This document shows positions 16,761 to 25,690 of a stretch of DNA of 64,000 nucleotides, piece after piece; within the stretch, counting starts at the first letter, position 1; every line of letters starts with the position of its first letter. Source of the stretch: CBDAQA01 sp965198865 (GTDB lineage: Bacteria > Planctomycetota > Phycisphaerae > Tepidisphaerales > Tepidisphaeraceae); the NCBI GenBank assembly GCA_965198865.1, contig CBDAQA010000014.1:1-64000 (forward strand), given 5' to 3'. The notes under the pieces are model-generated. The model did no database searches and had not been told where the DNA came from. It saw only the letters and a list, made by a program, of their open reading frames with translations. The position numbers were made by a program, and so were the translations under genes.

Positions 16761-19700
16761 CTAGCGAAGGCCCGGACGTCCCTCCGGCACCGATCCCACC
16801 AGCACCAACAGCGCCGGCAGCACGCCCAGCACCAGCGGCAGCTGCACGACCAGCCCGGTGACGATCGCGATCGCCAGCGGCTGCAGCATGCCGGCCGAGT
16901 GGCCCCAGTCGATCGCCAGCGGCAGCAGGGCCAGGATGGCGGCGACGGTGGTCATCGTGATCGCCCGCAGCCGGCCGTTGCCGGCGGCGATCAACCGGTC
17001 GCGGCGCGGCAGCGTGCCCGGGAGCGACGCGAACTCCGAGCAGTAGAAGATCGCCACCTCGGTCACGTTGCCGACGATCATCACCGTGCCCATCATCGAG
17101 CTGATGTCGAGCTGCGTGCCGGTGAGGCGCAGGCCGACGAACACGGATGCGACCGCCAGCGCGGCCACGACCATGATCGACGCGGCGACGCGGACCTTCT
17201 CGTACAGGAACAGCAGCAGCAGGAACACCAGTGCCGCGGCCGCCCCGATCACCTTGGCCACGCCGCGGAACGCCTGCTGCTGCTGCTCGTACTGCCCGCC
17301 CAGCGTGTACCGCACGCCCGCCGGGATCAGGCCCGGCTTGTCCAGCAGGGCCCGCACGTCGCGGATGGTCGAGCCGAGGTCGCGGTCGCTGCGAGCGGTG
17401 ATGTAGACGACGCGCTTCAGGTCCTCTCGCGTGATCTCCGGCTGGCCCGGCAGAACGGTGAACGTGGCGACGCGGCCCAGCGGGAACAGGTGGCCATCGG
17501 GGGCGCGCAGCGGGATCTTGGCCAGGTCCTCGGTCGTCCTGCGAATGGCCGGCGGCGTCCACAGCCGGACGTCGACCACCTTCTCGCCCTGCTGCACCTG
17601 CGTGGTCGCGCTGCCGGCCAGCAGGTCGTTCAGGCTGCGCGTCAGCGCGTTGGGGTCCAGCCCGTCCAACGCCGCCTTAACCCGGTCGACGTGGACCTCA
17701 ATGGCGTCGCCGGCCGGGACGACGCCGGTCTCGACCGAGTCCTTCAACTCCGGCAGCGCCCCCAGCGCGTCGGCCACCTTGGGGGCCAGGTCGGTCAGCG
17801 CCTGCTCGTCGTCGGCGAACAGGTTGACCACCACCGGCTGGGGCTTGCCGGTCAGGTCGCCGAGCAGGTCCTCGATCAGCTGCGCCAGGTCGACGTCCAG
17901 GCCCGGAACCTTCTGGACGATCTGCGACTTCAGGTCGGCCATCACCTCCTCGCCCGACCGCCGCGGCAGCGGCTTGAGGCGGACGAAGAAGTCGCCGCTG
18001 TTGCTCTCGCTGATGTCGCCGCCCAGGCTGAAGCCGGTGCGCCGGCTGTAGGTCAGCACCTCCGGCGTCTCCTTGAGCATCGCCTCGACCCGGCCCAGCA
18101 GCACGTCCATCTCGGCGATCGACGCGCCCGGCGGGCCGTGGTAATCGATGACGAACCCGCCCTCGTCGATCTTGGGGAACGTGCCGCTCTCGACCTGGCT
18201 GTACTCGTGCCAGCCGAGGGACGCGAGCGGCAACACGACCAACAGCGACAGCCAGGGCCAGCGCAGCACGGGGCGCATCAGGCGGGCGTAGCTGGCATCG
18301 GTCGCCCGCGCCGCCCGGCCCGGCTCGCGGTGGCGCGTGCCCTTCAGCAGCTGCCCGGCCAGGACGGGAATCACCAGCCACGCCACGGCGAAGCTGATGA
18401 TCAGGCTCGTCGCCATCGCCAGCGACAGCGCCGCGAAGAACGCCCCGAACACGCCGACCAGGAACGCCGGCGGGACGTGGATCACGATGGTCGACAGCGA
18501 CGACCCGGCCAGCGGCCGCGCGAACTCGTCGGCGGCGGCGACCACGGTCTCGCCCCGGTCGCGGCGGCGGACGATGTGCTCGGACATGACGATCGCGTCG
18601 TCGATGATCAGCCCCACGGCCGCCGCCATGCCGCCCAGCGTCATGATGTTGAAGCTCTGGCCCAGCGCGTGGAGCACCAGCGCCGTGATGGCGAGGACGA
18701 CCGGCACGCTGCCGGCGGCGATCAGGGTCATGCGCCAGTCGCGGAGGAACAGCAGCAGCACCAACGCCGCCAGCGCCACGCCGATCACGACGGCGTCGCG
18801 AACGCCGGCGGCGGAGGTCGTGATCAGGTCGCTCTGGTCGTACCAGCTGGTGAGGGTGACGTCACTGGGCAGCCGCGACTGCTCGTCCCTGAGGGCGGCG
18901 CGGATGCCGGCGGCGATGTCGACGGTGTTTCCGCCGGGCTGCTGGTAGACGTTGATCAGCACGCAGTCGCGGCCGTCGGCGGTGGAGCGCAGGTACTGCG
19001 GCGCGACGGCCCGGGCGATCGTCGCCACGTCGTCCAGCAGCGTGACCCCGCCGGGACCGGATCGGACGACCGTCTTGCCGATCTCGTCGATGTCCTTGAA
19101 CTGCGTGTCGGCCACGACCAGGTACAGCTTGAAGTGGTCCTCGATGCGCCCGACGGCCGTCAGCACGTTGGCGTTGGACAGCGCGGCCGACACGTCGGCC
19201 AGGGCCAGCCCGTGCGACGCGAGCCTCTGGGGGTCGACGGTGACGCGGTACTCCTCGACGGCCCCGCCGTCGACGCCGATGCGGGCCACGCCGGGCACGG
19301 TCGATAGGACGGGGCGGATCTGGTACTGGGCGAGATCGCGTAGCTCGGTGAGCGATCGCTTGGCCGAGGTGACGCTGTAGGCGATCACGGGGAACACCGT
19401 CGTGTCCATCCGGCGGACCTCGAAGGTCGTGCCGGACGGGAGCGTCGGCAACAGCCGGGCCGACCCGGCCTGGGCCTGGAGCGCGGCGGCGGTCATGTCC
19501 TGGCCCCAGTCGAAGGTCAGCGTCACCTCGGCGCTGCCGCGGCTGGTGGTCGACTGCACCTTCCGCACGCCGGGGATGGCGCGGAGCGACTCCTCCAGCG
19601 GGCGCGTGACCTCGACCGCCATCCGCTCGGCCGGTCGGTCGCCGGCGTCGAGGTTGACGCGGATGCGGGGGAAGTCGATGTGCGGGAACAGCGACACCGG

Positions 19701-19796
19701 CAGCGACCACGCCCCCAGCACCCCGCCGGCCACCAGGGCGAGCAGCAGGAACAGGATCGACCGGGCGTGCCGGCTGGCCCAGGAGGAGGCGCTCAT
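16761..19796 (-). CDS. RND-family efflux pump, inner-membrane subunit
   Basis: This 1011-residue transporter exports substrates from periplasm or cytoplasm using the proton gradient, working with an adaptor and a TolC-like channel. It shows the usual N-terminal membrane helix, the porter segment SLFPHIDFPRIRVNLD, the first set of helices with GGMAAAVGLIIDDAIVMSEHIVRR (the DD of the proton relay), and the second set near residues 830-1000. Length fits the family (about 1020-1050). The sequence is closer to the hydrophobe/amphiphile and unknown-substrate RND groups than to CusA, because I see no methionine pair. A 121-bp gap holding palindrome family B separates it from the adaptor gene upstream. 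Its C-terminal residues are encoded by a sequence resembling half of family A. Confidence 0.92.
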   Translation of the reverse strand: MSASSWASRHARSILFLLLALVAGGVLGAWSLPVSLFPHIDFPRIRVNLDAGDRPAERMAVEVTRPLEESLRAIPGVRKVQSTTSRGSAEVTLTFDWGQDMTAAALQAQAGSARLLPTLPSGTTFEVRRMDTTVFPVIAYSVTSAKRSLTELRDLAQYQIRPVLSTVPGVARIGVDGGAVEEYRVTVDPQRLASHGLALADVSAALSNANVLTAVGRIEDHFKLYLVVADTQFKDIDEIGKTVVRSGPGGVTLLDDVATIARAVAPQYLRSTADGRDCVLINVYQQPGGNTVDIAAGIRAALRDEQSRLPSDVTLTSWYDQSDLITTSAAGVRDAVVIGVALAALVLLLFLRDWRMTLIAAGSVPVVLAITALVLHALGQSFNIMTLGGMAAAVGLIIDDAIVMSEHIVRRRDRGETVVAAADEFARPLAGSSLSTIVIHVPPAFLVGVFGAFFAALSLAMATSLIISFAVAWLVIPVLAGQLLKGTRHREPGRAARATDASYARLMRPVLRWPWLSLLVVLPLASLGWHEYSQVESGTFPKIDEGGFVIDYHGPPGASIAEMDVLLGRVEAMLKETPEVLTYSRRTGFSLGGDISESNSGDFFVRLKPLPRRSGEEVMADLKSQIVQKVPGLDVDLAQLIEDLLGDLTGKPQPVVVNLFADDEQALTDLAPKVADALGALPELKDSVETGVVPAGDAIEVHVDRVKAALDGLDPNALTRSLNDLLAGSATTQVQQGEKVVDVRLWTPPAIRRTTEDLAKIPLRAPDGHLFPLGRVATFTVLPGQPEITREDLKRVVYITARSDRDLGSTIRDVRALLDKPGLIPAGVRYTLGGQYEQQQQAFRGVAKVIGAAAALVFLLLLFLYEKVRVAASIMVVAALAVASVFVGLRLTGTQLDISSMMGTVMIVGNVTEVAIFYCSEFASLPGTLPRRDRLIAAGNGRLRAITMTTVAAILALLPLAIDWGHSAGMLQPLAIAIVTGLVVQLPLVLGVLPALLVLVGSVPEGRPGLR

Positions 19797-19815
19797 GCCA
19801 CCTCCGGGGACCGGA

Positions 19816-19910
19816 GGAGCCGCGCACGGAGGGTGCTCCCGCAGTAAGCGCGGATACGCTCAACACGCCGATCCCCGCTTACTGCCGGAGTACCCTCCGT
19901 GCGCGGCTCC
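19816..19910. repeat. 35-bp inverted repeat, family B
   Basis: The arms 19816-19850 and 19876-19910 pair over 35 bp with two mismatches and a 25-nt loop. The arms contain AGCCGCGCACGGAGGGT and AGTAAGCG. A second copy lies at 29891-29975. It is placed between the RND adaptor and pump genes, so it may tune pump expression through termination or RNA stability. Confidence 0.85.
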
Positions 19911-19917
19911 TTGTGGT

Positions 19918-21078
19918 TCACTTCTCGTCCTCCGCCGGGGCGGCCGGGGCCGTGGAGGGCGCGGCGGCGGTCACGGCCACGCCGTCGTCCAGTTCCAGGT
20001 TGCCGGCGACGACGACGGCGTCCCCCTCACGCAGGCCGTCACCGGTGACGACGGCCCGCTTGTCATCCTGCAGCGCGACCTTCACCGCGTGCCTGACGGC
20101 CCTGCCGTTGGCGACGGTGAAGATTGAGAACCCATCGTCGTCGGGCAGCAACGCCTCGTGCGGGACGACCAGTCCGGTGACGGTGCGAACGGTGAGCTCG
20201 CCGCGGACGAAACCGTCGAGCAGCAACCGGTCGGCCTCGCCAGGAGCGATGAACACGTCGACCAATCGGCTGTCGGGGCTGAGGCGGCGGGTGACGAGCC
20301 GGACGGCACCGTCGATCGGCTCGTCATCCTCGGCGGCGGCCGTGGGGATCAGCTGCGCGGGCTGGTCGGCGTGGACCAGGCCGACGTCGGCCGGCTCGAC
20401 GCCGAGCCGCACCTCGATCTGGCCGCGGGGGACCAGCTCGACCAGCGGCCCGCCGGCCGGCACGATCTGGCCCTCCTGCACGTCGACCTTGGCGACGAGG
20501 CCGGCAGCCCCGGCGGTGAGGGTCCGCCGGGCCTCGCCGGCGCCGCGCTGGGTCAGGTCGTCGAGCTTCTGCTTTGCAGCGGTCACCGCCGCGTCGGCCG
20601 TCTGCGCGTCGCCGGTGGTGGCGAGCCTCAGCTCGAGACGCTGACGGATCATGCCGGCGGCGGCCCTGGCGGCGTCGAGCGCGGTGCGGGCGTCGGTCAA
20701 CTGGTACCTCGCGTCGGGGCTGGGCTCGACCTCGATGACCGCCGCGCCGGCCTCGACCGCCTGCCCGCCGGCCACGCGCAGGTGGCGGACCCGGCACTCG
20801 ACCGACACCGACAGCACGGCGATCGCGCCGGGCTCGGCCGTCACGCTGCCGTAGGCGGTGATCGTCTGGGACACTTGGCCGGTGCGAAGCGTCACGGTGG
20901 TGACAGTGGCCGTGGGCTTTGGCTCGTCGGCCGGCGCGGGTGTGCTCTTGGGCCTGCATCCGCACAGCAGGGTCAGGCAGATCGCCAGTCGGCCCGCTTG
21001 CCTCAGCGAGCGGGGACTGGCGTGGGCAGCACCTGCCCGCTGAAGCGGGCAGGCCGGGCCATGCGGGGTGACGATCAT
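19918..21078 (-). CDS. RND efflux periplasmic adaptor (membrane fusion protein)
   Basis: This 386-residue lipoprotein joins the RND pump to the outer-membrane channel. The lipobox LTLLCGC lies near residue 41. The domain order is typical: a beta strand start (VSQTITAYGSVTAEPG), the lipoyl half VRHLRVAGGQAVEAGAAVIEVE, a helical hairpin (about 130-185), the second lipoyl half GLVAKVDVQEGQIVPAGGPLVEL, then the barrel and membrane-proximal domains. The ATG at 21078 overlaps the stop of the TolC-like gene by four bases (ATGA), so translation is coupled. The first 30 residues are encoded partly by the REP-like hairpin at 21032-21053, which may have lengthened the signal sequence. Confidence 0.9.
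   Translation of the reverse strand: MIVTPHGPACPLQRAGAAHASPRSLRQAGRLAICLTLLCGCRPKSTPAPADEPKPTATVTTVTLRTGQVSQTITAYGSVTAEPGAIAVLSVSVECRVRHLRVAGGQAVEAGAAVIEVEPSPDARYQLTDARTALDAARAAAGMIRQRLELRLATTGDAQTADAAVTAAKQKLDDLTQRGAGEARRTLTAGAAGLVAKVDVQEGQIVPAGGPLVELVPRGQIEVRLGVEPADVGLVHADQPAQLIPTAAAEDDEPIDGAVRLVTRRLSPDSRLVDVFIAPGEADRLLLDGFVRGELTVRTVTGLVVPHEALLPDDDGFSIFTVANGRAVRHAVKVALQDDKRAVVTGDGLREGDAVVVAGNLELDDGVAVTAAAPSTAPAAPAEDEK
21032..21053. repeat. Mini-palindrome CCTGCCCGC-TGAA-GCGGGCAGG inside the adaptor gene
   Basis: A perfect 9-bp stem with a TGAA loop lies in the region coding for the N-terminus of the RND adaptor. The same CCCGC-(4 nt)-GCGGG core, with TTCA, TGAA or CGAA loops, occurs at 6882-6903, 56207-56228 and 59306-59328. 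Confidence 0.6.
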
Positions 21079-22469
21079 GGGTGGGACTCCCTCGTGGTGG
21101 GCGCATCGGGGAAGTAGCGACCCGACGCCAGCTCCAGCGCGACGCGCGTATCCGCCAGCTGCTGTTGGAGCCTCAGCACGCCCAGCCGCTTCTGGGCCAG
21201 GTTGTTCCAGGCGACGTAGTAGCTGAGCACGTCGGCATTGCCGTGGTCGATCGCCTGCTTGTAGGCGTCGACCAGGCGCTGCAGGTTCGGCACGGCGGCC
21301 TGGGCGTCGGCGATCTGGCCGTTCAGGTCGTGGAGGTCGGCGACGGCCGTGGCGATGTCGGCGCGGCCGTCGAACACGCGGCCGGCGTACTCGTCGAACA
21401 GCCGCTGGCGCGTGGCGCGCTCGGCGGCGATCGCGCCCTGGTTGCGGTCGAAGATCGGCAGGTCGATCGTGGCCACGAGGCCGACGCTGTGGATGTTGCT
21501 GTTGTCGCTGGCGTAGTTGAGGCCGAGGTTGATCTTGGGGAACTGCTCGAGCACGGCGGCGCGCAGCGTCTGCTCCTGGCTGTCGTACCCGCGGCGGAGG
21601 GCGAGCAGGTCGATCCGGCGATGGTCGAGGTCGGCCGTGAGCGCGGCGGGCGTGGGCACGTCGAACGAGGCGGCGAGTTCGAGATCCTCGCGCAGCCGGG
21701 GCCGGGCATCCGGCGCGAGGCCGAGGGCCCGGGTCAGTTGCAGCCATTGATGCCCGACGTCGCGCCGGGCCTGGAGGACGGCGGCGCGGGCGTCACGGGC
21801 GGCGCCCTCGGCGGCGGCCCCGTCGACGGCGGTCTGCAACCCGGCGGCGGCGGCCCTTCGCACGAGGTCGAAGTTCTCCTGTAGCCGGCCGTCGATCTCC
21901 TCCAGCACGGCCAGCTGCGCGCGCAGTCCGATCAGGTCGTAGACCGCCTGCTTGGCACCCTCGGCGGTCTGCCACTCCTGCCAGGCGACCGAGAGGTCGA
22001 CCGACTCGGCAGACAACTGGGACGCCTGCACCTTGGCCGCGTGGGAGATCAGCGAGGTGACGTCCCAGGCGAGCGTGGTGCCGAAGGCGTTGAACGCGCC
22101 CTGCGTGAACCCGCCGGCGAGGAAGTCGGAGCTGTAGCCGAGCGTGGGGTTGGGCAGGATGCCGGCCTGGATGAGCGCGGCGGCGGCGGTGCCGCGCGCA
22201 TCGCGTGTGGCGCGCAGGTTGGGGTTGACCAGCACGGCGACGATCGCGGCCTGGTCGGGGGTGAGACCCTCATCGGGGCGGATCTCGATCGGCGGGAGCA
22301 GCGGGTGGTGCAGGTCGGCGGCGCGGGCGTGAAGCGCGTCGGAGGTTGGCGGGCGGAGCCGGGCGTCGACGGCGTCGTTCGTCAACGGTTGCGGAGCGTA
22401 CGTCTGACAGCCGGGCAGGCACAGGAGCGCGGCGACGAGCGTGAGGCTGAGGAAGCGTTGGGCGGTCAA
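21075..22469 (-). CDS. TolC-like outer-membrane efflux lipoprotein
   Basis: This 464-residue protein begins at a TTG codon (22467-22469) and has a lipobox (LLCLPGC) near residue 21. It is the outer-membrane channel of the tripartite system. Two repeats of the OEP fold are visible: GLTPDQAAIVAVLVNPNLRATRDARGTA...QAGILPNPTLGYSSD, and the second, FPKINLGLNYASDNSNIHSVGLVATIDLPIFDRNQGAIAAERATRQ. The C-terminal helix ends in LADTRVALELASGRYF. It is followed by the adaptor gene with a four-base overlap. An alternative downstream start would lose the signal peptide, so TTG is kept. Confidence 0.9.
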   Translation of the reverse strand: MTAQRFLSLTLVAALLCLPGCQTYAPQPLTNDAVDARLRPPTSDALHARAADLHHPLLPPIEIRPDEGLTPDQAAIVAVLVNPNLRATRDARGTAAAALIQAGILPNPTLGYSSDFLAGGFTQGAFNAFGTTLAWDVTSLISHAAKVQASQLSAESVDLSVAWQEWQTAEGAKQAVYDLIGLRAQLAVLEEIDGRLQENFDLVRRAAAAGLQTAVDGAAAEGAARDARAAVLQARRDVGHQWLQLTRALGLAPDARPRLREDLELAASFDVPTPAALTADLDHRRIDLLALRRGYDSQEQTLRAAVLEQFPKINLGLNYASDNSNIHSVGLVATIDLPIFDRNQGAIAAERATRQRLFDEYAGRVFDGRADIATAVADLHDLNGQIADAQAAVPNLQRLVDAYKQAIDHGNADVLSYYVAWNNLAQKRLGVLRLQQQLADTRVALELASGRYFPDAPTTRESHP

Positions 22470-22574
22470 AGCGCCCGGACTGTAACCGGGGAAGATGACG
22501 CGAACGTGATGGAGTCCCCGCGCGGGACCTGGTGCCTCGGGCCCCCAACAAACGGACCTGGACGGAGGGGGCGA

Positions 22575-23264
22575 TCACTTCGCCAGTTCGGCCTGGACGT
22601 CGGCGAGCTGGGCGCGGATGGCGGCGTCGGCGAGGGCGCGGTCGGCGATGGCGTGGCCGAGCACGCGGCCGGCGACGATGTCGGACGGGTAGTGAACGCC
22701 GCCGAGCAGGCGGTCGAAGCCGATCTGGCGGCCGCGGGCGAGGAGCGCGTCGCGCTGGGACGGAACGAGGGTCGCCAGCACCTCGGCGTAGAGCTGGCCG
22801 CGGGCGGCGTGGCTGGAGGGGTAGCTGCCCTCGTCCTCGAGCGTGACGACGGGCTTGATGCGGTCGTCCACGTAGGGAGGGCGACGGCGGTTCCAGTGCG
22901 CCTTGCCGACCTTGCTGAACGCCTTGGCGTCGGCGGCAAGGGCGGTGAACAGCGCGGCGGCCTTGGGGCAACGGCCGGCGTTGAAGTCGGGGCCGAGCAC
23001 GTCGGCGAAGGCGAAGACGTCGAACTTCTCCTCGGCCTGGGCGCGAGCGACGTCGGCGGGCGTGCGGGACCGTTGGGCGGCGAGGACGGCGTCGAGCTCG
23101 GCGCGGGCCTCGGGCGAGCCGGCGGCGGGCGGGTCGGGCAAAAGGCGCGCGACGTCGATCGCGTCGGCCGGCAGCAGGCTGGCGGGCTTCCTCTCGCCCA
23201 GGGCGGCGAGGCAGGCGAGCAGGGCGATGGCGGGGAGGATCAGCGGCAGGCGTGGGTTGGTCAT
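22575..23264 (-). CDS. PAP2-superfamily acid phosphatase, secreted
   Basis: This 229-residue protein has a signal peptide (residues 1-22) and all three phosphatase motifs: KAHWNRRRP (121-129, the KX6RP box), SYPSSHAARG (147-156) and RQIGFDRLLGGVHYPSD (179-195, His191 and Asp195 catalytic). It resembles bacterial class A nonspecific acid phosphatases. The position of the third motif fits, though class A enzymes have PSGH where this has PSSH. It would remove phosphate from organic esters in the periplasm. It is the first gene of the minus-strand run leading to the efflux genes, and a hairpin separates it from the pilin-like gene upstream. Confidence 0.87.
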   Translation of the reverse strand: MTNPRLPLILPAIALLACLAALGERKPASLLPADAIDVARLLPDPPAAGSPEARAELDAVLAAQRSRTPADVARAQAEEKFDVFAFADVLGPDFNAGRCPKAAALFTALAADAKAFSKVGKAHWNRRRPPYVDDRIKPVVTLEDEGSYPSSHAARGQLYAEVLATLVPSQRDALLARGRQIGFDRLLGGVHYPSDIVAGRVLGHAIADRALADAAIRAQLADVQAELAK

Positions 23265-23283
23265 GTGAATCTCCGGGCGTGGT

Positions 23284-23311
23284 GAAGCCCCGCAGGGGAT
23301 CGCGGGGCTTC
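23284..23311 (-). terminator. Hairpin between pilin-like gene and PAP2 gene
   Basis: GAAGCCCCGC (23284-23293) pairs perfectly with GCGGGGCTTC (23302-23311), with an 8-nt loop. It lies between the stop of the upstream gene (23342) and the start of the PAP2 gene (23264), so it probably separates two transcription units. No T-tract is visible. Confidence 0.5.
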
Positions 23312-23341
23312 GGGCGGTCGGGCGCGCCAGTGTCAGGCCGC

Positions 23342-24367
23342 TCAGTTGATCGGGCCGGTGATGCTCCAGATCATGCGGCTGGGCTGGTTGGCGTCGGAGG
23401 TGAGGGCGTTGTAGGGCAGCGAGTTGGACTGGAGCTGCGTCTCGGTCCAGGCGAACCAGCCGACGTGCCCGTCGGCGAACAGCAGGTGACCGCCGTGCCG
23501 GTGGTTGGTCGTGAACCGCTTCCAGTTGCTCTTGGGCTGGGACACGTTGTTGTTCAGTCCCGCCGCCGTGATCTTGCCTGCGTAGACGGTCGGGTTTGCG
23601 GCGTTCCACTTCTGCACCGTCGGGTCCATGTACTCGGCGGCGTTGGCCATCTTCTCGACCATCGTCACGCACACCGACGACGGGTGCAGCTGCGTGAGCC
23701 GAAGCGTCGCGATCCCGTTGTTCGGGTTGGCGGTGTTGATCGTGTCGGTGAACTTGGAGTTGTAGACGTACGACAGGGCAAACTTGAACTTGTTGCCCGC
23801 CGCGTTGATGCCGGCCGGGTCGGTCGCGTCGGCGTCCGACCCGTTGAGCAGGAAGTACTGCCCGGACGGGTCGATCGTGTCGTTTGAGCCGATCGTGCCT
23901 GGCGGGAGCGACGTTGGGCAGATGAACACGGACTTCACCCCGGCCGTTGGGAGGACCGCCCGGCCCTGGTGGTCCTCGACCAGCTGTTGGTAGTAGGTCT
24001 TCCCCCCGATGGCTGCCGGGATGGCGTTGAACCAGATGCTCGGGTCGCCCACGCCCGTCACGCCCGAGGCCGGCAGCGTGGCTGGGGCCGTGATGGTCCC
24101 GCCGAAGAAGTTCTTGTTCGTCGGCGTCGTGCCCGTCCCGTCCGGTCCCTTCTGCGGCATGGATCCCTTGTTCGTGTCGCAGTAAATCTGGATGCCGATG
24201 CCGTACTGTCGGATGTCGCTCTGGCAGATGACTTCCTGCGCCTTGGTCCGCGCCTTCGACAGCGCCGGGAGCAGGATGCTGATCAGCAGCGCGATGATGC
24301 CGATGACGACCAGCAACTCGACAAGCGTGAATCCCGCGCGACGGCCAGCCGGTGTGTTGCGTTCCAT
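23342..24367 (-). CDS. Pre-pilin-like protein with ADGHV signature
   Basis: This 341-residue protein has a prepilin start (RRAGFTLVELLVVIGIIALLIS, with a basic leader and Glu after the processing site) and the helix LLPALSKARTKAQEVICQSDIRQYGIG. Near the C-terminus NHRHGGHLLFADGHVGWF gives the H-X9-DG-type signature of planctomycete pseudopilins. It is presumably exported and assembled or released by a type II-like machinery, none of which is in the window. It is the third tag-like protein family here, after the LEPR array and the shorter pilin at 15895. An inverted-repeat region lies upstream of its start. Confidence 0.88.
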   Translation of the reverse strand: MERNTPAGRRAGFTLVELLVVIGIIALLISILLPALSKARTKAQEVICQSDIRQYGIGIQIYCDTNKGSMPQKGPDGTGTTPTNKNFFGGTITAPATLPASGVTGVGDPSIWFNAIPAAIGGKTYYQQLVEDHQGRAVLPTAGVKSVFICPTSLPPGTIGSNDTIDPSGQYFLLNGSDADATDPAGINAAGNKFKFALSYVYNSKFTDTINTANPNNGIATLRLTQLHPSSVCVTMVEKMANAAEYMDPTVQKWNAANPTVYAGKITAAGLNNNVSQPKSNWKRFTTNHRHGGHLLFADGHVGWFAWTETQLQSNSLPYNALTSDANQPSRMIWSITGPIN

Positions 24368-24442
24368 GTCCGGAACAATCGCCTACGCCGGTCAGCGGAC
24401 TGTGAGCGAAACATTCAGATTGCGCGAGTTCGCGGTCCTACC

Positions 24443-24670
24443 ACTACAGCGCAGGTTCATGGTCGGCCGGCGAGAAGGACGGCCACGAATTGCACGAATG
24501 CACACGGATCATGGAGAACGAAGACGAGCACAGCCGAGCCAACTGATCGGGGAATCGGCGGCTGAGGCGCGTAGGCCGGCCCGTCCTCATTCGTGTTGAT
24601 TCGTGCCATTCGTGGCCGTCCTTCTTGCAGTCCGAACTGGGGGCGGGTCCCGACGAACCTGCGCTGTAGT
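24443..24670. repeat. Nested inverted repeats with CACGAA motifs (family F)
   Basis: The 404-bp gap between the pilin gene and crtB has no gene. Outer arms 24443-24458 and 24655-24670 are perfect complements over 16 bp. Inner arms 24474-24506 and 24592-24624 pair over 33 bp with three mismatches, built of GGCCACGAATTGCACGAAT-type units. The same CACGAA units make the repeat at 26763-26987. Confidence 0.7.
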
Positions 24671-24771
24671 GCCACCCTGGGACGGTTATCGGACGCCCAT
24701 GAGACCGACGCCTCCGCGTTCGGACCGGCAACGACCTCGTCGGCTTTATTGTTGGTGGCTCCCCCCCGATC

Positions 24772-25656
24772 ATGGCCGGCGTGACCGGACCGTTCGACGC
24801 CGCCCGCGCGATCTGCAAGCGACACGCGCGGACGTTCTACTTCGCCAGCGTCTTCCTGCCACGCGCCAAGCGCGAGGCGGCCTACGCGGTGTACGCGTTC
24901 TGCCGGCTGCTGGACGACGCGGCCGACACGGGCGGGGACCTGTTCGTGTTCGACAAGGCGCTCGACGCGGCCTACGCCGGGTCGGCGGCGGAGGTGGGGA
25001 ACGAGCAGGAGCGACTGGCGCTGATCGCCTTCGGCGAGACCGTGCGGCGGTACGACATCCCCAAGCGGTACTTCGACGACCTGGCGGCCGGGTGCCGGAT
25101 GGACCTGACGGTGAACCGGTACGCGACCTGGGACGAGCTGCGCGTCTACTGCTACCACGTGGCCGGCGTGGTGGGGCTGATCATGTGCCGGGTCTTCGGG
25201 CTGGCCGACCCGGCGGCCGAGCGGCAGGCGGTCGTGATGGGCGAGGCGATGCAGCTGACCAACATCCTGCGCGACGTGGGCGAGGACCGGTCGCTGGGGC
25301 GGATCTACCTGCCGGGCGAGGATCTGGCCCGATTCGGGTACGGCGAGGCCGAGCTGATGGCGGGCGTGGTGAACGAGCCGTTCCGGCAGCTGATGCGGTT
25401 CGAGGTGGAGCGGGCGCGGTCGCTGTACCGCGACGGGGCGGCGGGGCTGGCGGCGCTGGCGGACGACGGGTCGCGATTCACCGCGTCTGCGATGGGCGTC
25501 ATCTACGCGGGCATCCTGGGGGCGATCGAGCGACAGGGGTACGACGTGTTCGCGCGGCGGGCGCGGCTGTCGACGACGCAGAAGCTGCTGCGGCTGCCGG
25601 CGGCGCGGCGGGTGGCGCGGCGGCGTCTGAACGAACCGGTGCCGGACGTGTTTTGA
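24772..25656 (+). CDS. Phytoene/squalene synthase family protein (CrtB-like)
   Basis: This 294-residue enzyme joins two prenyl diphosphates head to head, giving phytoene from geranylgeranyl diphosphate or squalene-type products from farnesyl diphosphate. Both aspartate-rich magnesium sites are present: DDAAD (48-52, preceded by AFCRLL) and QLTNILRDVGED (161-172). Length fits the family (about 270-310). It is 34 bp upstream of a carotenoid 1,2-hydratase-like gene, which suggests a role in carotenoid synthesis. The HpnC/HpnD squalene route of hopanoid synthesis is the main alternative. No desaturase or cyclase gene is close by. Confidence 0.88.
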   Translation: MAGVTGPFDAARAICKRHARTFYFASVFLPRAKREAAYAVYAFCRLLDDAADTGGDLFVFDKALDAAYAGSAAEVGNEQERLALIAFGETVRRYDIPKRYFDDLAAGCRMDLTVNRYATWDELRVYCYHVAGVVGLIMCRVFGLADPAAERQAVVMGEAMQLTNILRDVGEDRSLGRIYLPGEDLARFGYGEAELMAGVVNEPFRQLMRFEVERARSLYRDGAAGLAALADDGSRFTASAMGVIYAGILGAIERQGYDVFARRARLSTTQKLLRLPAARRVARRRLNEPVPDVF

Positions 25657-25690
25657 GAGGCGACGGGCTCTGTTGGAGAAGGCGCGACGA

